64,000 nt of DNA, from contig JADFUC010000297.1 in assembly GCA_019722365.1 (NCBI GenBank), positions 248,001 through 312,000 on the forward strand, read 5' to 3'. Shown here in pieces: positions 25,881-37,860 of this stretch. Under the pieces are notes generated by a model. That model had not been told where the DNA came from, did no database searches, and saw nothing but the letters and a program-made list of their open reading frames with translations. How positions within the stretch are numbered: position 1 is the first letter of the stretch; each line of letters starts with the position of its first letter. Made by a program: the position numbers and the translations under genes. This stretch comes from Lithospermum erythrorhizon. Lineage: Eukaryota > Streptophyta > Magnoliopsida > Boraginales > Boraginaceae.

Positions 25881-26267
25881 ATGGTATTAATGAAAATTAT
25901 TACATCGCTTGCTTATCTAAATGATTAGCATAAATGTCTATATCAGGATCTAAAAAGGTAACTTTCATCTTTAGTCTATTCTTATAAGTAGACGGAAGGG
26001 TTGAATTAGAAGAAAATAATTAAATGCATATATATTTATATATTGAAAGGCAGTCGAATATTGTTTACATTCTAACTTAATCAATGCCTTGGCATAACTT
26101 TCGTTTCTTATCGAAAGTAAGTGAGATTTTCATCGCCCCCGATATTACAAATACGGTGACATATTTACACACCGTCGGACAATAGCACGTTTTACGTATT
26201 GTGGGATATGCGTTAAATCATGAAAATCGATGGCTGTAGCGTTTAATGGCAGTACATTATATTCATA

Positions 26268-26297
26268 TTTAAACCGGTTGTCATTGTCCGGTTTAAA
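26268..26297. other. Perfect 10-bp inverted repeat with 10-nt loop
   Basis: TTTAAACCGG at 26268-26277 is followed after ten bases by CCGGTTTAAA at 26288-26297. It lies in a GC-richer island (about 26130-26560) between AT-rich flanks. It could be the hairpin of a DNA transposon, but no element ends were found. Confidence 0.7.
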
Positions 26298-26648
26298 GTC
26301 AGCGTCGTCGTACTTGTAGATATCACATTCACACGATGGTTAATTTCATGTCGATTAATAGAGTATTTATTTTCCGCACTTTACGGATCTTAGCGGTCTG
26401 CTTGCTTATTGACAGGCGTAGGACAGCCAGGAGGCGTAGCTCAGGTTGGGTTTTTTGGTTTGTCGAGCCCAGGTGAGGGAAATGGACGAAGACCGGTGGC
26501 GCTCTCTCTGGTGCTTTCGTTGGTAATAGGATAGACGATCGGAGGACTTTGGTTCTTTAGGAAGTAAATACACCGTCGTTTTTTTACTTGTGATTTTAAG
26601 CCCAGTTGAACTTTGTGTAGATATTTTTTGTTTTGTATTTTATAGTAC

Positions 26649-26892
26649 TCCCTCCGTCCCTAAATGATATGTATATTTTGTTTTCTGGCGAAATAAGTTG
26701 AACTACAGTAATAAATATTTTTGTTTGTGTTGTATCATATTTGATGAAAATTATATCAAATGACAAATTTGAAATGTATTTTTCATTGATATGATTTTTA
26801 TAGAAAATATTACATGTATGAAATAAAAGATATTTTGATCGAAGTTAATATGAAACTGATATAAAAGTCAAAATATCCACAATTTAGGGAGA
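26649..26892. mobile_element. Stowaway-like MITE with eroded right end
   Basis: The left end is CTCCCTCCGTCCCTAAATGA, going on to ATATTTTG. The right end reads CAAAATATCCACAATTTAGG, whose reverse complement matches the left inner repeat. The outermost right bases are lost. No coding potential. Confidence 0.6.
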
Positions 26893-29800
26893 CAATCTAA
26901 TATTTTAAGAAAAATATCGATAAAAAATAAAAATAATTTTTTTCGTTGATATATTTTTTCGTCAAAGAATTATAAAACACAAAAAAATATACATGGTGAA
27001 AGTTAATTATGAATCAAAAAGAAATCAAAAATTTTCTAGTATCTTTTAGTCCCAACTCTTGAGGGCATTATAGTACTTCACTTTCATTCTCCACAGCTTT
27101 CTTCCTTACCTCGTTAAGTGATTTAATTTATTTATTTTACCTTTATGAATTAGTTTGGATTAGGGTGAGCTTAGGTGAATCTTGGTGAAATTTAAGTTCA
27201 TGCAGTTGGGTTACATTTTTTGTGTTAACTTTTAGGTTAATCAGGTTAAATGATTATTTTCAATTGCACAGATTCATAAATTTTCAATGTCACGAAAATC
27301 GTGGTGTAATATAGGTTAATGGTGTTTTGATTTATATTTCACCAACTTTACATAGATTGACGCCATGAAATAAAATATTATTCGAACAACGTTTTAAAAA
27401 GATTCACTAGATTAACCTCAGTCTTTAGTAAACTTTTAAGTTTTACCTCGCCTACGGTCGCTGATCAAACGGGCCTTTAAATGAAAATTACTCGAGAGCA
27501 CTACACTTATAAATAGGCTAAATAGTCATTCCATCACTATTTTGACAACATTTGGATTTGGAGGAGGACACTGTGAATTTTGCGAATAACTAGGCATGTG
27601 AGTGAACCAAAAGTTCGATTCGATTCGCATTATTAAAACTCGAAATAGTTGACTCGTGGCTCGGTTGTTCGATAGTATGAGCTGAAGCTTGAACCTTAAA
27701 ATCCAGGTTAAATGAGACGGAGACAGAACAAGTGCGAAATAGTTCGATTAAATACGTTGATAATTATCAACTTTAGATATGATGTAAACCTATGTTTAGA
27801 AAACCTCAAAATACAAATACAAATTCATCATCATTTATCTCATTTTGTTCTTGTTTATCACTCGTCCATTCGATTAGGTCACTCGTAAAAGTGTTCAACG
27901 TTTACTCAACAGTTCGATCGATTCGCGAGATTCGGCTTCGATTCGCGGTGTTCAAGCGTATATTTAAGCGTTAAATTCTAAGATTGACACTTTCAAATGT
28001 GTTTGAACCTAAGGTTTGATACTTTCAAGCGTATACTCGAACCGGTAAAGTTCGGTGTAGTTCGGTTCATTGTGACCACAGACCTTGACCTAACGGATAT
28101 CTAATATAATCATATCGAGGCTCAGCACATCGGGTTTTAGAGTATTGGGTCGAATCGTTATTCTACTCACGATAAATTTGATCCCGTTCTGAGTATGAGT
28201 AGGGTTATGTATCGTCTTAACAACGAACTATTATACCTGCTTAAGCAGTGAAATGAACGCGAAATTCTTTATTTACGCATGAATCTGTGGCAGTTTACAG
28301 CATTGCAAAAACAAGTGTCAGCTATGATAGAAAATAGGATTAAATCATGATTAGTGCACAACGATGGAATTAAACATAGCATGGCTTGTTAGTTTATTAA
28401 ACTTGTTTCTCTTTATCTGAACACCCATGATAAGTAGCTTAACCGTTCTGACATGAATTTAAATTGGTAGTTTGTCATCAAACATGAAAAAAAAGTACGA
28501 ATATTTAGAAAAGCGTGGTCTTTATTGATATTGAATCGAAGTACTCGCATTACGTTGTGAAATTTTGTTGTTCTTCTTCCCTGATTTAGGCGGGTTTGGT
28601 TTTATTGTCTGGATTTGTGTCATTAGAACTTGTAACCGTATGAATTGAATTAAAACATCACATTGTGGACCGTTTTACGGTTTTGGAACTTGTAGTCCAA
28701 ATCGCGTGGATTTAGTAAGAGCAGCGTAAGCAGAGAAAAAGTAAGCCCAAGTGAATCAATTAAATAACATAAAATAGCATAAAAATACCAATTAAGAAAT
28801 AACATAAAATAACATAAAAAATGGTAAAGTGAATCGTAAATTGAATAATTTTATCATATTTAAACACCAATTATAATTGAGAAATATTAGCACAAATTTA
28901 AAATGCAGCATTAATTATTCATTTTGAAATTATCAAAATTGAAATTATTAACATTCGAGTATTAACAATAAATAATTATGACGACCGAAATTATCAAAAG
29001 TCGAAATTATCAAAAATTCGGAATTATTAACATTGAAATTATAATTAATATTACAATTCAAAATTGACATAATTGAAATATTAACAATAAATATTAACAA
29101 TAAATTTCATAATATTTAATACCTGATTTATTCTGATTTCATAATTGACATAATTTCATAATCTCAATTCATAATTTTCGTAATTGAGATAATTTCATAA
29201 TTGACATAATTGCATAATTTAAGACATAATCTGATAATTTCGCAATATTTAAGACATAATCTCGATTCATAATTGACAAATAAACTCGCAATTAATGAAT
29301 AAATAATCTCGATTAATCGTGTTTAGAAAATCAATCATTGATAATAAACAATGCGTTGACTAAATTAAGCTTGTTTGATTAGAATCATTGTGTCGATTAG
29401 CTAGTTATAAAACGATCATTGTGTCGATTGACATTTTGATTAGAAACGTGCTATAGTTAAGCTCGTTCCCGATCTGATCATGGCTCTGATTAAACGTTTC
29501 GTACGATCGTAGCTACAATTTAGCGTTTTACTAACAACCATGGCAGATTTCAACAATAATTTTAACATACTTTTAACGATCTAATTTCAGCATTAATTTA
29601 AATGTATAAAGTTAGTAAATGAAATGGTATCTTTGCTTGTTAAATGACTTATTGATTGATCTCAGCTTGAACACAAGTGAGATAAGATGGAGAAAAAGCA
29701 ATTCTTGACTGTTGAGAAATATTGACAACAATTTAAGTAACATCAAAACAATTTCATAAGAAATAACTATCATATTTAATAATAATTTGAGAAATATTAA

Positions 29801-31207
29801 CAATTTGACAAATAACTATCTTAATTAATACATAATCTCAATAATTTTTATAATATTTAAGACATAATCTCGATTCATAATTGACAAAGAACTATCTCGA
29901 TTAATACACATAATCTCAAATTAATGCATAATATTTGAAAATAAAAAACATAACATATAATGTCATAGTTATTGTCTAATAAATACAAAATAAACTCGCT
30001 TATCCAAGTACGATCGGTGGCTAAATTAGGTTTGTTTACTACTTGATCATACATTCAATTCGACATTGCCGATAATCGTGCCGTCGATTAATTTCTTTGC
30101 TGTAATGATCGTGGGCGAATAAGCTAGTTTCTTAACAATCATTTAACAATATAAGTTAGTAAATTAAATGGTACTTACTTGGAGAAGAAGCGAATAATTG
30201 AGTTTACGATGATTATTTGAGAAATATAAACCTTGATTTAAATAATGATGAAAAAATGAATTCAAATAATGATGATGTTGAAGAGCTTTAAATTTATGTA
30301 ATTAATTTATTTTATTCATTCTTATATACTTAATTATTCAATATTTTTCACGTAATTAATTATTTAATTACGTTCTTATATGATAAATATTTAATTCATT
30401 CTTATGTAATTATTGGTAATAATATTAATTAATTTATTTTTATTCATTCTTATGCAATTAATTATTTAATATTTCTTATATAGCAATTATTTAATTCGAT
30501 TCTTATGTAATTAAATATTTAATTATCTTATGTAATTAATTTATTTTATTCATTCTTATGTAATTAATTATTTAATATTTCTTATGTATTAATTATTTAA
30601 AATCGTTCTTAATACAATTAATTATTTAATTAATTTTTTATGTATTCATTCTTATGAATTTGCATTGTTGTGTTTACATATAAACAAACAAGCTAATACC
30701 ATGCTTATTATCGAACAAACATATACAAAATTAAATTGATTCTTTCTGAAAGCGTGGTCTAGTTAATTGTTGTGTAATAAGCGTAAAATTGACATTTTGG
30801 TTGTAAACAAATTAAGCATTGTGCTAAGCGGCATAATGGTAAACATATCTTTATAAGCAGAGCGTGTTCATTTATGTTCGAGAGAAGAATGAAAATAGGC
30901 ATTTTACGTTGGCGAGGAATTCTTGTTTTAGTGTGTGTATAGTGTTGCCCATGTTAATGAGAGGACTTTATTGGAATCGAATTGAAAGTTCAGTTTGGTT
31001 CTTGAGTAAAATGAATCCAAAAAAATTGAGCTTCAAATTAAACATCTTTTGCGATAAAATATCTTTTACAATATTCTCAATAAGTCACTTCACAAGTGTA
31101 CATTTATTAAATACGGAGTAATAATTAGAAAGTATAAATATTCAAATACAAATTACTCCCATTATTTAATGTGGAAACGGCATATATAATATCCCTGGAT
31201 GGCTGGA
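26893..31207. other. Long intergenic region between GA20ox and ARK
   Basis: It holds no gene I can support. At 27600-28090 many TTCGATTCG and GATTCGCG words suggest an old repeat. From about 28.7 to 30.7 kb the DNA is very AT-rich, with recurring AATTTCATAATTGACATAA-like and TTAATTATTTAAT words and a diverged segmental duplication. The last bases before 31207 are likely GA20ox 3' UTR. Confidence 0.45.
29225..30175. repeat. Diverged direct duplication, two copies of about 330-390 bp
   Basis: TATTTAAGACATAATCTCGA and the adjoining TTCATAATTGACAAA occur at about 29247 and again at about 29857. Both copies end with AGTTAGTAAAT and AAATGGTA (about 29609 and 30152). Between these anchors both contain GATCAT, CGTCGATT-like and CTAGTT-like words, with many indels. 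Non-coding. Confidence 0.55.
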
Positions 31208-34200
31208 TCATTGTCGTGTGACTGTACCATTATTTGGAAAAACATTGTTTCCTCTAAGCCAATTTATGAAAGCATCAAGAGTATTCATATCAGCTCTGTA
31301 ACAAGTTTGAGTGAAATTGAGCAGAGATTTCCATGTAAAATCAGGATATATTCTTTGATACTTCTGCTCAATTGATACCAATTCATGAGGAGGTTTTATA
31401 ATTTTGTCGAGGGATGGACTCAGGAAAAAAGCCATAGATTTTCTTGGGTGCTGATTGTTCACCACAGCCCTATGCAAGCAACTCTTGTATATCCCATTTG
31501 ATAGAGCCTGGCAATAAGTAAGAAAATCACTTAATAACATCATCAGTTTATCAATCTAATAAGAAAGGCAATACAACTTTGAAATTTGCTTCCTCCATCA
31601 TAAAAGATCCATGTTTGATTTACCATGCATGATCGAAAAAAAAATTGAACATGTTAATAGAAAAATATAACACATCGAAATAAGGAGTACTTTATTTTAA
31701 TATTACAAGTTTACGAGTTTTAAAATATTACAAGTTTAAAATTTTACAAGGAGTACTTTCTTTTAACAACAAATATTTGAGTTTGAAATTTTACAAGTTT
31801 ACGAATTTCAAAATATTACAATCTTTTTAGGATGAGGACTGAGGAGAGTATATAAAGTTCATATCTCACATTAACCTTTGGTCCGAACAATAAAAGTATC
31901 ATATCTCACATTAACATTTGGTCCGAACAATAAAAGTATGTCAGTTGTAGATTTTGTACATTAGTAGGAGAGTACCATGAAAGTGTCCCCAATGTTAACA
32001 ACAAAAGCATTTGGTTTTGGTGGAATTGAGTGCCATTTCCCATCAACTTGAACCTCAAGTCCACTAACATTGTCATCTTGATAAAGGATGGTTAATGACA
32101 CAGTATCACAGTGAGGTCCGGTGCCAAGAGTTTGATCAGGTTTTTGGCAAGGAGGGTAATAATTTAATCTCATTATAGAATCCTGCTTCTGAAAAAATTC
32201 TCTAAAATACTTTTGCCCAACTCCAAGACTCATGCCTAAAAGTTCCAAAATATTCATAGAGATATCATCCATTGCTTCACAATACTTCTGGTACACTTTC
32301 CTACTCCAAATAAATTGAAAATAGATTAAGATTTAAGATAGGTAAGCGAAAGAATCTGATGTCATTCTCCCATTTATTGATAAGGAGTGATATATCTGAG
32401 TGTTAAATAAATAAAGAGCTAAATAACTATTTATACTATTATTACAAATAATATATACGGTAGTATGCTAATACACCCCCTTGATCGCATGTGGAGGAGA
32501 GACGAAATCTTAAGAAGCGGCTCAAAAATCGATAAAAAAACGGAGGAAGCGTTTGAGTGAAGATGTCAGCTATCGATAACGAGAAGGAACATGAAAACGT
32601 GCGGCATTAAAGCGCCACTTTTCACGAACAAAATGAATATCCAGTTCTACGTGCTTAGATCATTGATGCTTTGACTAGTTCTTAGACAAGTAGATAACAC
32701 TGATATTGTCACAATACACAACAGTAGCTTTTTGCGAGGATGATGAAGTTCCAATAATAAGTTGCGTAATAGCAAGCTTGAATGACATTGGGCACCCGAT
32801 ACTCGAACATTTCGACACGGATAAAGTAGCACATGCGTTTGGAAGACCGGAGATGGTGTCTGAAGAAAACACAAAAACCAGTTGGATTTTTTTTAAAGTA
32901 CGGGCAAGCGCCTTGATGCATCAGTGTAGGAAGTCAAAGTACCAACATGAGATTTGTAGAGGTGGAGACATAATGGGAAGTACCACACAGATGTGCAGTT
33001 ATCCGTTTAAGAGCATGCGTAGGGGCGTCATGGGAGGATGCATGAATAGGCAATTTGTTGAACCCGGCATGAAAGAAATATGCGGCCTAGTAAATGTGAG
33101 ATGATGCGGGGCCCTATGGCTGAAACAACGATGGATCCTCAAGTGGTGTGCCTGAAGTGCTACTTAACTTGGATTTAGTGTCAATAGGTGTAGAAGTCGG
33201 ATTGCAGGAGGCCATGCCCGCACGGGCAACGATAGCCTCAGCATATTGCTTTTGAGATAAAAAGAGACCACCTGTGTGATGAGTAACAGCAATACCTAAA
33301 AAATATAGGTAGAACCAATCGAGATGCAATGCATAGGAAATTGACGTTTAAGGAAGGCATGGACTTGAAAAGACTCGAGATGAGTAGTGAATAATGTCAT
33401 CAACATATAAGAGAAGATAAGCAGTGTCGGTGCCATGTTGATAGATAAATAGAGGTGATGTTGATTCTGTGGACAAATGGAAGATTGGAGACATGATATG
33501 ACCATTGTCTGAAGCCGTTAAGGCATTGAGACCATATAAAGATTTGCGAAGCTTACAAACATAATCTAGGTAAGACGGGATCAACCAATGAGGTGATACA
33601 TATAGACAGTTTCATGTAAATCACCATGGAGAAAAGCATTTTAACATCTAATTGATGGATAAACGAGACTTAGAGAGTCTGAAAATTATTATTTGTATGG
33701 ATAGTAGCGGTTTAACAACCCGATTTGAAGGTTTCCCCATAATCAATGCCAACCTGCTGAGTTTGACCATCAATTACAAGACGAGCTTTATAGCGCTCAA
33801 AGGAGCCATCAGACCGCATTTTATGACGAAATATCCACATAGATCGAATAATGTTAACTTACCGGGGCGAGCCGCAGATCAGTATTATTTTTGCAATTAA
33901 ACATCATATTCATCGTGCGTAGCCATTGTCGGTCGAATCACATTAAGTGCGTACATAGGATTCTTTGGGATGGGAAGAGTAGGAGAATGAGCATGTAGGA
34001 GGTATTTAGGATTAGGCTTGAATATGCCATGAAGGCTGCGGGTGGTGGGTCGGGAAGGGGAAGGTATGGTGCACTGGGGTGGACCCGTTGAAGTAGACGA
34101 GCTAGTGGATGTGGAGCTGGAATTTTGGGTTGAGGAGTGTGAGTGAGTTGTGGGCTGGACAGGGGAAGCATGCGGTGGGCTGGGCGGTTCAAGAGTCGTG

Positions 34201-37200
34201 GGATGGGGCACTATGGGATGGGTGGGTTGAAGGGGATGGGGGTGAGCTAGTTTGATTAGGGGCGATGGATCGAGAGGGGGATGAGAAGGTTAGCGAGGTG
34301 ATGTTTGAAATTTGGAGGGTTGAGTAAAGATTGGTGGATGGAGTCGGGGATTGGGAGGTTCAAGCGAGCATGGGGATTTGGAGGCCGAATGGGGAAGACG
34401 TTTAAATCGAGAAGATTACACGTCTTGACTAATAATGAATTTTCTACGATTAAGAGTGTCATAACATTTGTAACCACGATGGTTGGAGGGGTAACCCAAG
34501 AAAACACACGGGGTAGAACGGGGTTGGAGTTTATGAATGGTGGTGGAGGGAAAAAGGGGATAGCATAGACACCCAAACACGCGAAGGTGAGCATAGGTGG
34601 GTTGCTTGTTATAAAGGTAGTGGAGAGGTGTGTTGTAAGAGAGATGTTTGTGTGGTAAAATATTTAGGAGATAGGTGGCGGTTTGAAGTGCGTGGTGCCA
34701 GAAATTAGAAGGTACATTAGCATGAGACAGAAGAGTACGGATATGATTATTGATGGTGCGGAGGGTTCTTTCAGCTTTGCCATTTTGAGGAGAGGTGTAT
34801 GGGCATGAAAAGCGAAGATGAATACCGTGAGTGTTGCATAAATTTTTGAATGAGTGGTTAGTGAATTGATACCGTTATCATGGCTGGAGACTTTTAATTT
34901 CTTTGTCCAAATTGGAGTGCGTGCAGGCGTGAAACATGATAAAAATAGGAAATACTTGTGATTTATGAGATAGTGGAAAAGTCCATAAAAATCGAATGTA
35001 TCATAAAAATTGAGTAGTAACGATGACTGAGCCAGACACCCAAGACGGTGAAGTCAAAGATCACTATGAATAATATCAAATGGCATAGTAGTATTATTGG
35101 GAGACGTAGTGAAAGGCAATTTAATTTGTTTACCAAGAACACATGATTGACAAAGCGGGGAAATAAAAGTGATTACAATCAATAATTTTGTGTTTTCGAA
35201 GGGAAGCAAAAACAAGGGTTCCTGGATGACCTAAACGTGGATGCCATAAACTAGAAGTAAAAGCCGAAAAATTGTGGTAGGATGGGGAGGCAGTCTTTGG
35301 TGATAGGGTAGAGGCTGCGCTTTCTTTGTCCTTGTCGCATGAACAATGCCCGTCAGAAAATCCTTCTGGAAAAGCCAAAGGGATCAAATTTAATGGATAC
35401 ATTATTGTCAATTGTAAATTTTCGGACATAAATTAAATTTTAATGATGTCTGGAACGTGGAGAACATGCTTGAGGTGAAGGGGGGTGAGGTGAAGGTAAT
35501 TCAATGTGACCATAACTTAGCGAATAGGAATAGAATGACCATTCCCAACAACCACATGTTTATGATTACTAAAAATTAAAAAATAAGAGGGAAGAAATAT
35601 CTCGATCGGAAATGCATGTAGGAAATGCTTTGATGTCCATGTGCCAATCCAGTCAGTGGATGTAACTTGATATTATTACATAGCACATTCGTGTCGATGT
35701 GAATAAGAATCTAAATGAGCAGATTTCGGTTGCCATAGGCATTGAGATGGCACAGAAACCCGAAATTCGGGCTGAGTGATAGTTTGCGGGGTGGATGGGT
35801 CCCAATTGGTGGATGGATATAGGCGAGGCGTGGACCCAGGCCATGCGGTATGGGGCTGTGATGTCCATCCGGGTCCATGAGAGGTGGAAGACCAGGGTCG
35901 CGGGCCCCTTCAGGTTTGGGCGATTTCGGTAGCGACTTGAGCTGGGCCGATGGTAGGTGTGCGGAAATGGGCCGAGTATCCATGGTGATAAATTTAGTTT
36001 GGATTAATGCGATTTTACGGGCCATTAGCGGGGTTGTGGATCATGAGGGTGAGTGTGGGCCTGGTAGTGCAGTATTTGACAAGCGAGTTTTTGAATGCAA
36101 ATCACTATTTTTCTTCGCAAATCCGGATTCCTCTAATATGAGCATAGATCGAGCTTGATAAAATTGAGGTAGGGGGCTAGATTGTCGAATCAGAGTTGCT
36201 ACACCATTATATGCATCGGTCAAACCTGAGACGAGTTGAAGAACTAATCGATTATTCGGTACTGGGGCTCCAACGTTCGCGGTGATTGATCCATTGCCAA
36301 CCGTTAACCCGATATCTCTTTGACGAGAGAGGAAAATTAGACATGTGAGTGCTGGAAAATTCTTGTTCAAGTGAGGCTAGCATTAGGAACCCTCATTTAT
36401 CACGAAAATATTTTGCAACCGGTTCCAAGCATCCATAGCTGTGAGGCCAGGTTCAATGATAGTATGAAGGAGGTCCGTGGATATTGTAGCATAAATCACT
36501 TGAGAGACGATAGCGTCGAGGTATCGAGATTACGTTGTAATTGTCGATTAGGATCGGGTTGGATGTGGGGAATAATATGATGAATAACTTTGGTAGAGGC
36601 GACAATGAAGTTGAAAGAAGTTAGACCCAGTCAGATATACAACATTTTCCATCTCTAATGTAGCGGGAGCGTGAGTGAATATTCGAGATAAGCGGTAGGC
36701 TGGGATGGGTTGTCTTAGTAGGAAAATGCGGAAGGGTGTTGGAGAGTGCAATTGGAAGAGTGAGTAGAAGCGTTTGTGGTGGTGTTATTTGCCATTATAG
36801 TTAGGCGGGGAGTATAGTATGCTATGAGCATACAAATAATGTGGCTGAAAGTGGATGGCGCTTAAGTTTGCGGCAGCATAAATAAAAGAGAAGAAAAGAA
36901 AAAAAATAGGTTAGGAGTAACAGGTACGGTCTGCAATGAAAGAATCTGATAATCATTTCTGTTAAATGATAAAGTGATATATCTGAAGTGTTAAGCGCAA
37001 AAATTTGGAAGGCTATTATTATCTTATTATTACAAATAATATATACGATAGTCTGCTAATAGTAACTAAAATGCTACTAGCTTAGGATGCATCAATGCAA
37101 AACTATTATTCTCATTATATTATTGATGTATAATGAGAAACTTATAAATACATTTATTTATTGATAAAGTTAAGGGCGGCTAGCCCTTATTAGTGAACCT

Positions 37201-37860
37201 AACCGCCGAAGAATAATATATTTTAATGCAGACGAATTATCAAAGAAATAAGACTAGTCTGTACTATATAAATCATGTTTATTTGACATACCCGAATTGT
37301 TTGAATTCTTCTCCTAACATGGTAGAGACATAATTTTCAACAATATTTGGTTGCTGATGATCAGGAAATGTACAATATCGAAAAGAAAGTGTTTCCTTCC
37401 AAGGAAGTCTAGAGGAAAACCTATTAGTAAAACTACTAGCATAGCCACCAATAAGATCACCAGGTTTTCTCTCAGCCTTAAGCTTTAGTGCAAGTGGTTT
37501 CCCAAAAAAGAAGTCCATGTTCTTTTGTGCTTCATTTATCAAGTTACTATCAATACCATGATTAACAACAAGAAAGAAGCCATGTTTTTTGCATGCTTCA
37601 TTAACAAGGCTAATTGCTCTCGAGACGGCGAATGGATCACCGGAGAGGAATGCGCCTAAGTCGATAGGAGGGGCGGAGAGAGGCGGTGGTGGTTGTTCAA
37701 GGCAAGGTTGTTCATGTTTTGGCCATATGAATTGTGGGGGCATGTTAATTTGATGTTGTAAAAGAGATGAATCAAAAACTATTGTTGTTGGTTGTTCATC
37801 TTTTGCTTCCCTATGTGAGTACATGTGTTTCATGCAAGAACTTGAACTATCATTTTTCAT
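31208..37860 (-). CDS. GA20ox: Gibberellin 20-oxidase, 3 exons, 397 aa
   Basis: This is a 2-oxoglutarate/Fe(II)-dependent dioxygenase that converts GA12 and GA53 stepwise to GA9 and GA20 in the cytosol, a control point of gibberellin synthesis. Minus-strand exons are 37860-37292, 32300-31976 and 31507-31208; phases agree and the sum is 1194 nt. Family marks are [12 protein letters not shown] in exon 1, NYYPPCQ, and TLGTGPHCD, where H253 and D255 bind iron with H310 in CLHRAVV. R320 and S322 in PRKSMAFF bind 2-oxoglutarate. GA20ox proteins usually have HCDP, while HCDT is seen here. The reading frame is intact. Intron 1 is about 5 kb because a Copia element sits in it on the same strand. Intron 2 carries a 40-bp tandem repeat. 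The length is slightly above the usual 375-385 because the N-terminus is extended. The family call is firm; the paralogue is not assigned. Confidence 0.94.
31861..31940. repeat. 40-bp tandem duplication in GA20ox intron 2
   Basis: ATATCTCACATTAACCTTTG and the following 20 bases at 31861-31900 are repeated directly at 31901-31940, with a single C/A difference at the sixteenth base and one at the last. It lies about 35 bp from the exon 2 donor. Confidence 0.95.
32347..32475 (-). repeat. 3' LTR of the Copia element (about 129 bp)
   Basis: It shares AAAGAATCTGAT, GTGATATATCTGA, TTATTACAAATAATATATAC and GTATGCTAATA-like text with the other LTR at 36937. Its start in element orientation, TGTATTAGCA, follows the purine tract directly. 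LTRs this short are unusual but occur in Copia families. Confidence 0.8.
36937..37061 (-). repeat. 5' LTR of the Copia element (about 125 bp)
   Basis: It is the partner of 32347-32475, with numerous substitutions and small indels between them, pointing to an old insertion. Its outer terminal TG (element sense) seems lost. Borders may be off by a few bases. Confidence 0.75.

Larger units (their letters stand above)
32347..37061 (-). mobile_element. Decayed Copia LTR retrotransposon in GA20ox intron 1
   Basis: It is a 4.7 kb element read on the minus strand, the same direction as its host gene. Coding remains run in Copia order. A gag start lies near 36795 ([12 protein letters not shown]). The GAG-pre-integrase motif WHPRLGHPG is near 35230, followed by integrase remains at 34.3-35.0 kb and a Pro/Ser-rich linker with GIFKPNPKY near 34.0 kb. 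Reverse-transcriptase remains (YVDDII near 33.4 kb, LFLSQKQYA near 33.26 kb) and RNase H remains ([10 protein letters not shown] near 32.7 kb, [12 protein letters not shown] near 32.62 kb) complete it. The frames are broken many times, so it cannot be active. A purine tract AAGGGGG adjoins the 3' LTR. No tRNA primer site was recognised. GTAAG/GTAAC at the outer borders may be the target duplication (4 of 5). Confidence 0.88.

Noticed and set aside
32706..34568. Several plus-strand open frames (32706-33104, 33652-33900, 34305-34568)
   Set aside because: They are antisense shadows of the Copia coding region, which is read on the minus strand.
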